Shown in pieces: positions 44,211 through 54,612 of a DNA stretch of 64,000 nt. The position numbers were made by a program, and so were the translations under genes. Positions within the stretch are counted from its first letter, which is position 1; each line of letters opens with the position of its first letter. The stretch lies in NCBI GenBank assembly GCA_021018995.1, contig CM037598.1, positions 42,214,685-42,278,684 of the forward strand, written 5' to 3'. This DNA is from Chloranthus sessilifolius. Its lineage: Eukaryota > Streptophyta > Magnoliopsida > Chloranthales > Chloranthaceae. The notes beneath the pieces were generated by a model. It was not told the DNA's origin. It was given only the letters and a program-made list of their open reading frames with translations, and did not search any database.

Positions 44211-44699
44211 CATGGGTCAAAATATTATCCGATACCGATACGTATCAGTTTTGGAGGTCAACAGTACGATACATAGGGTATGTATCGTACCTTATATAAA
44301 ATACTCAAATTATCGTCCAATACGGGCAAAGTATCGCCCGTATCGGACGATAATATGAAATTATCGGACGATACTTTCATATTATCGTTCGATAATTTTT
44401 AAAAAATTTGAAAATTTAAACAAGACTGAAATTATCGTCCGATACAAACGATAATTTCAAATTATCGTCCGTGGGACCCACCCTTTGACTCAGCCGAATA
44501 TAGGCTCGGTTTTGGGTTTTTTTCTCACTTTTTGCAGCTTCTCTCTTCTCTTCTCTTCTTCCTTCTTCTTTCTCTCTTCGTTTTTGCTTATTTGCACCCT
44601 AAATCGCCGCCGAATTGCACAAAAAAGCTCGGGATCAACGTCGAAGGTACGTGTTTTATCATTTTTTCATAATTTTATTTCGTTTTAAATGTTAAAATA

Positions 44700-44940
44700 A
44701 GGTAGATCTACCTTATTTAAGGATAGATCTACTTTATATAAGGGTAGATCTAGCTATAAATTTTATCATTGACCCATAATTTTAATAATTTTAATTATTT
44801 TAATATCTATAATTAAATATGGTAGATCTATCTTATATAAGGGTAGATCTAGCCATAAATTTGGTAGAACTACCATATTTAATGATAGATCTACCCATAA
44901 ATATGAAAGATCTACCATATTTAATGGTAGATATTAAAAT
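44700..44940. repeat. GGTAGATCTACC palindrome cluster
   Basis: About ten exact or near copies of (G)GTAGATCTA(CC) occur in 240 bp, separated by TTATATAAG or ATAAATTT-type spacers. Confidence 0.88.
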
Positions 44941-45050
44941 AATTAAAATAATTAAAGTAATTAAAATAATTAAAATAATTAAAATAATTAAAATTATGGG
45001 TAAAAAATAATATAAATAATTAAAATTATGGGTCACATGTAATTAAAAGT

Positions 45051-45472
45051 ATGGGTCACAAAATAATTAATATAACTAATAAAATAATGGGGTCAATATG
45101 GGTCACATATAATTAAAATTAAAATTAATATGAGTCAGATGTAATTAATAAAATAATAGGGTCAATATGGGTCACATATAATTTAAACTTAAAATTAATA
45201 TGGGTCACATATAATTAAATTTATTATTAATTTTAATTTAAATAATTAAAATTATGGGCCACAAAATAATTAATATAACTAATAAAATAATAGGGTTAAT
45301 ATGGGTCACATATAATTAAAATTAAAATTAATATGAGTCACATATCATATGGGTCACATATAATTAATAAAATAATGAGGTCAATATGGGTCACATATAA
45401 TTTAAACTTAAAATTAATATGGGCCACATATAATTAAATTTATTATTAATTTTAATTTAAATAATTAAAATT
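45051..45472. repeat. Tandem duplication of a roughly 200-220 bp AT-rich unit
   Basis: TATGGGTCACAAAATAATTA at 45051 recurs as TATGGGCCACAAAATAATTA at 45253. The following 200 bp run in parallel, both ending TTAATTTAAATAATTAAAAT. Shorter TATGGGTCACATATAATT words repeat inside. Confidence 0.9.
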
Positions 45473-45570
45473 ATGGGTCATATATAATTAAAATAATTAA
45501 AATAATGGGGTATGTCCCATAATTATGGGATATGTCACATAAAATATTAGAATAATATGAAATAAATTTC

Positions 45571-45850
45571 AAATAAATTTTTAAAAATTAGAATAATAGC
45601 AAATAAAATTTTAAAAATTAGAATAATATCAAATAAATATTTAAAAATTAGAATAATATCAAATAAATATTCATAAATTATAATAATATCAAATAAATAT
45701 TCAAAAATTAGAATAATATCAAATAAATATTCATAAATTATAATAATATCAAATAAATATTCAAAAATTAAAATAATATCAAATAAATATTCATAAATTA
45801 TAATAATATCAAATAAATATTTAAAAATAAGAATAATATCAAATAAATTT
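45571..45850. repeat. 30-bp tandem repeat with a 60-bp higher-order unit
   Basis: Units of AAATAAATATTCAAAAATTA plus 10 bp alternate with AAATAAATATTCATAAATTA plus 10 bp. 45661-45840 is three 60-bp A/B dimers in a row. Confidence 0.95.
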
Positions 45851-46076
45851 AGTAAAATATAATCTAATCTTTTAGAAATTAGAATAATATCAAATAAAAT
45901 TTTAAATGTAATCTAAAATTTATAAAAATTAGAATAATATCAAATAAATTTAATAAAATATAATCTAATATTTTTAAAATAGCAATAATTAAAAAATAAA
46001 TTTTATTTTCAAGTATAAATTAGATGTTTAATTTAATGCAATCATTTGCTTATTCATGCAGGTGAAATAAATAAAT

Positions 46077-46576
46077 ATGGTACGATCGTCAGATCTATCA
46101 TGGCAATACAGTACACCAATAAATGGTGATATATTCCGGATAGAGTGTAAGCTTTGTAAAAAAAAACTGTTGGGAGGAGGTATCACACGGTTAAAGGAGC
46201 ATCTGGCTCACGTAAAGAGAGAGACAAAATGGTGTCTCAGTATACCCAGAGAAGTAAAAGAAAATATCAGAGCTAGTTTACAAACGGCAAAGGGAAAGAA
46301 AAAAGCTGAAGTCGATCGTGATAGAGAAATGTATGAGAGAATCAGGAGGGCAGATCCAGAGTTTACATCACCTGGACCTGAGGATGATGAGGATGAGGAT
46401 GAGCAGATAGCGATAGCTATGAGAGAGAGTGCCAGAGAAGCACAACAGCGGCGAGTAAGGAAGAAGCCGATTATCTGTTTCGTTCCAGGTTGAGGGGCCC
46501 ATCCATGCCTGTTGCTGGTGATGGATCTACTCATAGGACAAATATTGTTGATGAGGATGCTGGAGCACGATTATGA
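46077..46576 (+). pseudogene. hAT transposase N-terminus with BED zinc finger, frameshifted
   Basis: The ATG at 46077-46079 opens MVRSSDLSWQYSTPINGDIF and a BED finger, C-x2-C (CKLCKK), then TRLKEHLAHV with the His pair. BED fingers bind DNA at the termini of plant hAT elements. A charged linker (GKKKAEVDRDREMYERIRRA) and the acidic run EDDEDEDEQ follow. Near 46455-46470 the family's text moves one frame (ADYLFRSRLRGPSMPV, STHRTNIVDEDAGARL) and ends at TGA 46574-46576. The DUF659 and dimerisation domains are absent. The 138-aa ORF is therefore a broken N-terminus, not a full gene. Confidence 0.82.
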
Positions 46577-47880
46577 GTAATGAAGTCAAAGATCCACCAA
46601 GGATGTATCAGGCCTAGGGTTATCTACTTTATTATGAGCTTTCTTCAGTTACTTTGACCCGCTCTATTCCATGGATCCACTCATGTATATACGCTGAAAG
46701 CTCCAAATGGAAGATGAACGAAACCTAAATTGGTCGCAATCTCAGACTTACAAAAAGAAGCTTGGAAAATCCATTGCCCGAGTTTTTTAAAACCATTCCA
46801 TTGAAATGGCCTAGATACGCCGCCTCTCGATCCATCAAGCATAGTTGATGGAGATTTAATGCGAAAGAAATGGAGAGTTAAAAGTCTTTGCAAAGGACAC
46901 GGATATACGTTTTCCCATCGTAAAATCAACTTTAAAGAGAAGATTAGCTTAATCTATTGCAGCATCGAAGATCACTTTGTCTGAGAAGAGCTTGGACATA
47001 TTAAGAATGAACTTGTCGAGGTTGCTAATTATGTCGACTGAATGGATGAATTTGGTCCAGAAGAGTTTGATCCAACTTTTTTGGTTCCATCAATGGTACG
47101 GATGCAAGACGATTATTTGAAATCACTTTGAGTTGATGCTCCATTTAATACCTTCTGAACCGTAGATTTTCTTTGATGCACCTATTTTCACTAATGCAAT
47201 TCAAGGTCAGTTCAAGAGGATTTCAACCAAAGCGGGTTGTCTGATGGTAGCGAATTGATGCAGCGAATTACCAAAGGCTGCTGGATTCAAGATGTGATGA
47301 CATTTTTGAGCGTAACAAAACACATCACGGACCCACTGTGCGCTCATTAAATGAACCTGTTCTTGATAGTTAGGAAGAAGAGACAACTGATACGGGCAAC
47401 TTCTTCGAAGACCAAGCTAATGAAAAAAAATCTCTTAACCTAATTATAATGTTCTATTTATAAGCTAATTACAAAGACAGAGAATTTTGGGCATCTGCTC
47501 ACATTTTTGAACACTTGAAGCAACTCAAGGACTTATTTTTGAATTCAGGTTCGTGGCCACGAACTGTGGCAGAACTTTTTTTTTTGCTTTGGTTTGTGGC
47601 TGCATTTCTCTGGATTTTATTTCTTTATTTGTAGCCTCATCCTGTTGTTTGCCACCAAGTGCCCTTGTCCTCGTATTTTTCATGTCTTTCACTCCTTTGA
47701 GACTTCTTCTTTATCCGACACTTGCTTTCGCTTTGGATTTATACTTATTGTCCTCTTTAGACACTTTTTATTCCTAACTTGCATTCTGCTCACAATTAAA
47801 CTAAAGAAATCATTAGTAATGACCTTATTTGAAGACCATAAAATACTACTTTGGCTACTTAATTCGGTCTCTTTTGGAGA
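46577..47880. other. No gene recognised; possible degraded coding text
   Basis: The plus strand at 46690-47120 reads with few stops (KPKLVAISDLQKEAWKIHC, DPSSIVDGDLMRKKWRV) but matches no family I know. It could be a decayed transposon or host exon. Confidence 0.35.
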
Positions 47881-47899
47881 CTGATCACACCCCCAAACC
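47881..47899 (-). other. PPT/LTR junction of an LTR retrotransposon
   Basis: Minus strand GGTTTGGGGG (47890-47899) directly followed by TGTGATCAG (47881-47889). This is the polypurine tract and LTR start seen in plant Tat/Athila-type gypsy elements. The LTR should extend left; its far end was not found. Confidence 0.65.
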
Positions 47900-49127
47900 T
47901 GTGATTTGCTAGTCCTCAAGCAAAGTTAAACAAAAGAATATCCTAAAACAAATTAAATAGCCACTTTCGTAGGGAGCACGATCACATTTAGCACATGTGA
48001 CAAACCTTTAAACCCCTAGGTGATCCCTAGTGGAGGAGTAGTGTCTCCTAATGATTTTTAGTGAAGTTACGCACAAACTTTAAAAATTTTCAAACCATCG
48101 GTAAAATCGAGTTTTTCAAAAACATGATTTTCATTAGCATTTACGATATTAAAATATAAAACCATTAATCAACTCAACATGCAAATTATCAATTTCAAAT
48201 TCTAATGCCATATCAATCATATTTGTATCCATTCAAATCAACTTAACGTGTCAATTTTCAAATTATTTGTTCATTCATGATGGAACTTACAACATATTCA
48301 TACCATAGCTAAAACCCATTCGTCTCAGATTTAGTTCAAATAAGGAATCATCGAATCTCATGTCTCGACTCAATCCTCACCAAAGATATATTTTCTCAAC
48401 AAAATCACTGCGATGATGGTATAATTTTACACACATACGAGAGATCGATACAAAGAAGATAAAAATGGTCTCTCATGATAAAAGAAAATACAGTGTAATC
48501 AATGAACAAAAGATAATCTCATAAGAAAGATACTTGTATGTCCTAAACATGTCATATCAAACGCCATAGGCATAATATATTCACTCTCCATAAGGCAATT
48601 ACCATATCAAGATCGGATCGTGAAGATCTTTTATAGGGTTGTAACATGGCTCAAGTAAGGTGTAAGAAAGAAAGGGAAGTTGGGATTCAAAATTTCTAAA
48701 AACTTGGAAAATAAAATAACTTCTGATTTTTCAACTTCTCTTTTTTTCTTTTGAATTTTATTTTTCATATCAGTAAGCATCACAACTCTATATCTCTCTA
48801 CTTACTTTCTTTTAATTCATTCTCATCCCTCGTTACTAATTTCTCATAAATAAGAAGGGTAAGGCTAAATTATCGAGAATGGTGTAGGGGTAAAGGTTAA
48901 CGTGACTTATCAAAGAACATATAAAGACAAAATTTTCAAATAGGCTCAAAGGGGTACTAGAAGATAAAATTGTATGAGGTAGGGCATTTTAAGCACAAAT
49001 GAACCAAAGATGACCTTCAATCATGTCACAAAGGATGGTAATCTTGCCTAATTGCCTTGAGTGAGCGTATAATACATTCTAGCACGATGATATGAAATTG
49101 ATGTCATGTAAAGTCAAAGAAGACTCC
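47900..49127 (-). other. Non-coding 3' part of an LTR retrotransposon
   Basis: TTTGCTAGTCC(T/C)(C/T)(A/G)AGCAAA and TTTAAACCCCTAGGTGATC blocks here are shared with 58.23-58.43 and 60.66-60.85 kb, and inverted at 57.18-57.35 kb, each time next to a PPT. No ORF of note. Confidence 0.65.
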
Positions 49128-49180
49128 CACTACAAAAATAAGGTGTTTCAGTGGCACTTGTTGTTAAGGTAGTTCTTCGC
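49128..49180 (+). mobile_element. CACTA-type MITE left end, truncated
   Basis: CACTACAAAAATAAGGTGTTTC... matches the MITE nested at 40358 for about 45 bp and then stops. Confidence 0.7.
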
Positions 49181-49612
49181 GGGAGAGGAAACGAGAGAGG
49201 GCCCTACTTTTCAAAAAAGCGAAAATGAAAAATTTGGGGGTTTTCGGCCCCCCTTTAAATCTCATTAGTCGCCGCGACGACCTTAAGTTCTCGCCATGGC
49301 GAGATGTGATCTGAATCTCTCACCGTGACGAGCTGAAATCTTGCTGCGGCGAGGTGTACAAAAATTTAGGTGTCAAACTTTATTGTGTTTTGGCAGCTTG
49401 CAGTTAAGGTTTGTACCAAATCTTTCTATTCATATACCACTACATAGGAATTCTAAGAGTTGTATCTACTTTTGCCCGAGTTCCTCGATCTTAAATAGGT
49501 GTCGTTAACATTTGAATGCTACAATTTGTACAAGTGTGAATTTCAGTTATATACACATAGAACATGTTCAGACTTGACAATGCCAACACACACTAAAGCA
49601 ACTAACCTTAAT
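49181..49612 (-). other. Tail sequence downstream of the gypsy pol gene
   Basis: Non-coding. Words CTCGCC(G/A)(C/T)GGCGAG near 49270-49360 resemble those in the LTR at 56140-56270. The 3' LTR start (TGTAACACCC) was not found, so this end of the element is lost. Confidence 0.5.
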
Positions 49613-50290
49613 CAAATAGAACCGGGTATTGGTCACGGATTTCGGCTTCACGCTCCCACGTCGCTTCGACAGTAGAGTGATTTGGCCATTGAACTAAGAC
49701 AAGTGGAATCTGCTTTGTCCTCAATATTTGCACCTTGCGATCGAATATTTTCATCGGTTCCTCGATTAGTGTTAAGTCCTCTTAGACTTCTATCGGCTGG
49801 TAGTCCAACACATGTGATGGGTCTCTCACATATTTCCGCAACATGGACACGCGAAATACGTCATGCATACTGGAAAATTGTGGAGTTAAGGCAATTCGAT
49901 ACGGCACTTCACCAACTCGACCCAAAATTTCAAAAGGTCCAATGTAGCGTGGACTTAACTTTCCACATTTCCCGAATCTCATGACACCCTTAGTCAGCGA
50001 GATTTTAATGAACACGCGGTCTCCATTCTGACAAAAATGTGAGTGTTAGTGTTGCATATAAATGATTAGAAAGGTAATAAAATCAAATCTAATCGAGTGC
50101 ACATGAAATTTGACATTGGTCCTCTTGAGATCGGCATAACTTTTCTGTCGGCTTTGAGCAACTTTCAATCGTTCGTGAATAATTAGGAGGATCTCATTCG
50201 TGCTTTCGATGAGTTCTAGGCCCAACAGTACACGTTCTCCGACCTCTTCCCAGTTGAGCGGAGATTTACATCGGCGACCATAAAGCACTT
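49613..50290 (-). pseudogene. Gypsy integrase C-terminus and chromo-like tail, with an apparent intron
   Basis: From 50288 the frame reads RRCKSPLNWEEVGERVLLGL and AQSRQKSYADLKRTNVKFH. Then 75 bp (50028-50102) with GT donor and TTTTTGTCAG acceptor interrupts. It resumes NGDRVFIKISLTKGVMRFGK, YIGPFEILGRVGEVPYRIAL, HDVFRVSMLRKYV and, past a TAA, PLVLVQWPNHSTVEATWERE to the stop at 49613-49615. Family members read straight across the interrupted point, so the insert behaves like a spliceosomal intron. The domain holds DNA and, with the chromo-like tail, guides integration. Confidence 0.85.
50028..50102 (-). other. Putative intron in the integrase reading frame (75 bp)
   Basis: GT at 50102-50101 and AG at 50029-50028, with a T-rich 3' end (CACATTTTTGTCAG) and an in-frame TAA. 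Removing it restores VKFH/NGDRVFIKI, the usual continuous sequence. Confidence 0.65.
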
Positions 50291-50427
50291 AAAAAGGAGT
50301 CATTCCGATGCTCGCTTGGTAACTATTATTGTATGCTAATTCAATTAAGGGCAAATGTTTGTCCCATGATCCTTGGAAATCTAGAATGTAAGCCCTTAAC
50401 ATATCTTCAATCACCTGATTTACCCTT

Positions 50428-51080
50428 TCAATTTGTCCGTCGGTCTCGGGGGTGAAATGCCGAACTAAATTCTAACTTTGATCCCATTCCTTTTTGGAAG
50501 TGTTGCCAAAACTGTGATGTATATAGCGGGTCCCGATCTGATATGATGCTAGCGGGTATGCCATGTAGTCTGACTATTTCTTTTAAGTACAATTCTACCA
50601 ATTTACTGGCTGTATAGCGTGTATTGTAGGGTAGAAAATGAGCGAACTTGGTTAATCGATCGATGATTACCCAAATAGTATTATACCCTTTCTGTGTTCT
50701 TGGTAGCCCAAGTATAAAGTCCATAGAAATAGTTTCCTATTTCCACTCAAGAATTGGAAATGGCTGCAACAGACCTGAAGGGTGTCTATGGTCGACCTTC
50801 ACTTGTTGGCAAACCAAGCATTTTGCTATGTATTCTGCAACATCTTTTTAACCCTTTCCACCAGAAATTCTTCTTGAAATTCTGATACATTTTTGTATTG
50901 CCCAGATTAATAACATACATCGACTTGTGGGCTTCATCTAGTATTGCATGTATCAGGTCGACGTCAGTTGGTACGCATAATCTATCCCTGAATAATAAGG
51001 ACCCATCGTTCTTGATAGAGAAATTTGGTTGATTTCCACTAAGTACTCCCTGTCGGATAGCCATGAGTCTCACATCGGTC
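50428..51080 (-). pseudogene. Gypsy integrase zinc-binding and catalytic core, broken
   Basis: The zinc-binding part reads DLIHAILDEAHKSMYVINLG and NTKMYQNFKKNFWWKGLKR with a shifted CLVCQ. The core starts SMDFILGLPRTQKGYNTIWV (first Asp) and IIDRLTKFAHFLPY, and continues IVRLHGIPASIISDRDPLYT (second Asp) and FSSAFHPRDRRTN before a stop. Gln and Ser of the usual HPQTDGQTE motif are changed. A TGA/TAG-type stop and a frameshift separate the two ORFs at about 50790. Confidence 0.88.
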
Positions 51081-51229
51081 CTTTGGAGTTCTCTGATCCT
51101 ATCGAAGAGTGTTGATTATATCTTAATATTAGCTATCAAAGCTCCATAATCCTTCACCTAGAATGTGGTGCCACATTAGGCTATATCCTCAAGTAACCGC
51201 CATCTACGTATCCTTATAATGAGATGTAA

Positions 51230-51749
51230 TAGCTGAGCAAATAATTTTCGGTTCAATGCATCAGCTACCACATTTGCCTTTCCTGGATGGTATTAGATAG
51301 AACAATCGTAATCCTTCAGAAATTTCATCCATCTCCTCTGCCTTAGATACATGTCTTTTTGGGTGAAGAGATACTTGAGGATTTTGTGATCGGTAAATAT
51401 TTTAAATATTTCACCGTAGAGATAGTGCCTTCAGATCTTAAAGACAAAAATGACCGCTGCTAGTTCCAGGTTGTGTGGCATAATTCTTCTCATGGTCTTT
51501 CAGCTGTCTTGAAACATATGCAATGACTCTCTCATGCTGGTTTAACACGTAGCCTAATCCACTGTGGGATGCGTCGCTGAACACTACGAATCCTCCACTG
51601 CCTGATGGTATGGTGAGTACTGGTGAGGAGGTTAGTCTTCTTTTGAGTTCTTGAAAACTCTTTTCACACGACTCCGTCCACTCGAATTTGGCATTCTTTC
51701 GAGTTAGTTGTGTGAGTGGTCCAGCAATTTTTTGAAAATCCCTCAACAA
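51230..51749 (-). pseudogene. Gypsy RNase H, broken
   Basis: PLTQLTRKNAKFEWTESCEK, SFQELKRRLTSSPVLTIPSG, FVVFSDASHSGLGYVLNQHE (catalytic Asp) and VIAYVSRQLKDHEKNY are typical. The remainder (FKI, then [42 protein letters not shown]) lies in another frame after 51438, with stops. This activity removes the RNA strand during reverse transcription. Confidence 0.88.
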
Positions 51750-52690
51750 ACCTTCTGTAGTAACCGGTTAGTCCTAAAAAACTTCTTATCTCGATTACTG
51801 TTCTTAGTTTCTCCCATTTCACCACATCCTCTATTTTTCTTGGGTCAACTGTGATACCAGCTTCTGAGATGATGTGTCCCAGAAAGCTCACTTGTTTCAG
51901 TCAAAATTTGCACTTGCTGGGCTTTGCATACAACTGGTAGACTCAAAGTGTCTGCAGTGTTAGACGCAAGTGATGCTCATATTCTTCTCTCCTCTTTGAA
52001 TAGATGAGGATGTCATCTATAAAGACAATCGCACATTGGTCTAAGTAAGGCTAGAACACCTGGTTCATAAGGTTCATGAAGGATGCAGGTGCATTTGTAA
52101 GCCCAAATGGCGTCACGAGAAACTCATAATGGCCATATCTTGTGCGAATGACTGTTTTTGGAATGTCTTTAGCTTTCACCTTCATTTGATGGTAACTTGA
52201 CCTTAAGTCGATCTTAGAGAAGAATCTCGCCCCTTATAATTGATCGAAGAGGTCATCAATTCTTGGGAGTGGATATCGGTTCTTTATCGTCAGTTTATTC
52301 AACTACCTATAATTAATGCAAATACGCATAAAACCGTTCTTCTTCTTGACAAACAATACGTGTGCTCCCCATGGTGAAACACTTGGCCTAATAAACCCCT
52401 TATCGAGAAGTTCTTGCAACTACTCCTTGAGTTCTTTTAACTTGACTGATGCCATATGATAAGGCGCTTTTGATACTGATGTTGTGTCTGGAGCTAAGTC
52501 TATTGTGAACTCCACTTCTCCATCTAGCAGTAGACCCAGTAATTCTTTAGAGAAAATATCGAAAAACTCACATGCAATAGGGATATCGAAAATTTTAACT
52601 TTCTCTTCTTTTTGACCTTGACCTTGGATAAATGCGAGGTACCCATTACAACCATCGTTTATCAACCACTCTGCTCGCATTATTTATATG
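51660..52690 (-). pseudogene. Gypsy reverse transcriptase with many stops
   Basis: Starts FFDIFSKELLGLLLDGEVEF and VEFTIDLAPDTTSVSKAPYH. It proceeds through [59 protein letters not shown] and the catalytic box [11 protein letters not shown]. It ends VSFLGHIISEAGITVDPRKI and FLGLTGYYRRFV. At least six in-frame stops occur, at points where the family has Gln, Arg or Trp (for example KELKE-stop, INYR-stop, FDQL-stop). The start of the Asp box is intact, so decay is by point change rather than deletion. Confidence 0.9.
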
Positions 52691-52779
52691 AAAGGTGCGA
52701 TGGTTAGTGGTATACCGTGGAATCTGACTATCTTACCCTTCCTGGGTCGTAAGGTAACTATCTTCCTAAGACAATCGAC

Positions 52780-53088
52780 AATTGCATGTTAAGTGGATAA
52801 CCAATCCATTCCAAGAATCACATCGAATCCTTGCATCTCTAACACAATCAGATCTACTATTGTCTTATGACCTTCGATAGCAGCGATGACTGACCGACAC
52901 ACTGTGTCTATACTCACTGACTTTTTGATTAGAACTAATACTGACAGGATAAATTCCAACGGGTCGGGAATGAAACTCAGTTTTGCCACGAATTGAGGTG
53001 TCATAAACGAGTGTGTAGACCCTGGGTCTATTAACACTTGAGCCCCTGTGAAAACAGGCATCAGTGATTTTGTACACGGGTAAAGTAC
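52780..53088 (-). pseudogene. Gypsy aspartic protease
   Basis: GTLPVYKIT follows the intron acceptor; a 1-nt shift then leads into VFTGAQVLIDPGSTHSFMTP, the plant retropepsin active site with Asp-Pro-Gly-Ser. LSFIPDPLEFILSVLV and FDVILGMDWLST complete the RVP_2-type domain. The protease cuts the polyprotein. Confidence 0.85.
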
Positions 53089-53238
53089 CTAGATGTCACA
53101 CACATTTGAAATCAATTGAGAGATATAAATACAAGAGTGTTCTAGCAAAAATAAACAATTTTCAAAGACTCTTTTTTTTTATGCACCTTCTTCATCTAAA
53201 ATATGAGAAAATATATTGGCAATCCATAGGGATCATAC
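53089..53238 (-). other. Putative intron between gag and protease (150 bp)
   Basis: Donor CCAAG/GTATGATCC and acceptor GACATCTAG/GTACTTTAC. The flanks join DVIQ to GTLPVYKIT, matching the uninterrupted family sequence (-V-x-GT-L-V-), while the insert is AT-rich and has stops. Confidence 0.65.
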
Positions 53239-54465
53239 CTTGGATCACATCGTTGTTCGTCCAGACATCTTGTGCCGATACCACATAAGCTCGGCCTTGT
53301 ACCATAGGCCGTGGGGATTTCAGACTAGGTCTTGTTAATGCAGGTATTTTCATCTCAGGGCATTCCCTAATCCGGTGCCTCATCTTTCCACATTTAAAAC
53401 ATGCTCCCATAGTCTTTCGGCATTCCTCAGTCTTATGTAATTTTCCACACTTTGAACATATATCGCTTGATGTGGAGGAGGCGGTACGAGAAGTAGTATG
53501 AGAGGCTATCGATTGTGCTCTGGATACACCTGTTGTTGTCGGGTTTGATGTGTTGAAAGGCCTCGGGGGTCTCGGTGGCAGAATAGAGTGACCCTGAAGA
53601 TGCCGTTGGGGTAGGCTGAGATGGTGGCGGCATCAAGTATCTTGGGCTTTTCCTGACCTGCTCTAAACTATGTGCTTGTGTCTGACTTTTCCTACTCCTT
53701 GCTTGTTCATCTCTTCTCTTAAATTTATTATCAACATCCTTATCTACAATGAGGGCCAACCTCATAACTTGTGCATATGTCATCGCCTCAAACAAGGAAA
53801 TCCTTTCCTTAATCACCGGCTTCAGGCCACGCTCAAACTTTTGGGCCTTCATTAGTTTAGTGGCCACTAATAATGGTGCAAACCGTGACAGTCGAGTAAA
53901 TTCAGACTGGTATTCACGTACACTCATTTGTCCTTGCAAATCTGATTTCCATTTGATATCTCTTAGGCGCTAGGAAGTATTTCTCATTAAAGACTTCGGT
54001 GAAGGCTGCCCATGTCCAGGGTGCCCCTGGTATTCAAGTTCTTTTAACGGACTTCCACCATGGGTCCGCTTCACCCTCAAGTTGAAGGGAGGCCCAACTC
54101 ACCTTCTCTTCCTCAGTGCATCTTACTCGTTGGAGGACTTTCTCAATTTGATTTAACCACATCTCTGCCTCCATAGGATCGGTCTACCCATAGAAAGTAG
54201 GAGGTATCATTCTCCTAAATTCTTGGAAGTCAGATGGTTGTCTTCTCTTCATAAGTATCGCCATGGTGCTCACCATGGTTTCTAACAACCGTTGGTTGTT
54301 TCCAATGTTATCCTCAGCTCCTTAAGCATTACCAATGTTGTTTTCCACTCTCGAGATATTGTTGTTGTTGCCTATAGGAGTGGTGTTTGGACTGGTGGCT
54401 ATCCCTTCGCCATTTGTCACACCTTCGGTGTGTACGGTCCTCGGTCTTCCCCTTCTTGGAGGCAT
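53239..54465 (-). pseudogene. Gypsy gag with two zinc knuckles, broken
   Basis: ATG at 54463-54465: MPPRRGRPRTVHTEGV, a Gln/Asn region, then MEAEMWLNQIEKVLQRV, CTEEEKVSWASLQLEGEADP and WW. MSVREYQSEFTRLSRFAP, FERGLKPVIKERISLFEAMT and YAQVMRLALIVDKDVDNKF complete the gag core. Two C-x2-C-x(3-4)-H-x4-C knuckles follow at about 53350-53465 (CSKCGKLHKTEEC, CFKCGKMRHRIREC). Stops at 54330, 54190, 54030 and 53955 and a shift near 53520 break it. Gag packages the RNA. Confidence 0.88.
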
Positions 54466-54598
54466 ACTGATCTGTCATGACTAAGCAAAACTCAATCCGA
54501 TTATTCCTAGTAATCTAGCCTAAGGAAAGATGGAAATTAATGCCATTGTTACGAACCTAAGCCATAACTCTAGATCCCTATGAGACTTACAGCCTAGC

Positions 54599-54610
54599 AC
54601 TCTGATACCA
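54599..54610 (-). other. Primer binding site (initiator Met tRNA)
   Basis: Minus strand TGGTATCAGAGT, two bases inside the LTR. Confidence 0.93.
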
Positions 54611-54612
54611 CT

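Larger units (their letters stand above)
44647..46061 (+). other. Predicted 5'UTR intron of the hAT gene, filled with repeats
   Basis: Donor GTCGAAG/GTACGTG and acceptor TTCATGCAG/GTGAAATAA bracket an almost pure AT region 15 bp before the ATG. Splicing is inferred. Confidence 0.5.
44211..46576 (+). mobile_element. hAT element 5' part (right end missing)
   Basis: Starts CATGGGTCAAAATATTATCC, nearly the terminus of the 20413-20631 MITE. The next 260 bp repeat ATCGTCCGATAC and TATCGGACGATA words in both orientations, as subterminal transposase sites would be. A CT-rich leader, a 1.4-kb 5'UTR intron (44647-46061) and a BED-finger transposase start follow. No matching right terminus or second GTCCGAAT was found before 49 kb, so the element is truncated. 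Confidence 0.8.

Noticed and set aside
46681..46929. Minus-strand 82-aa ORF
   Set aside because: The opposite strand looks more coding-like and neither matches a known family.
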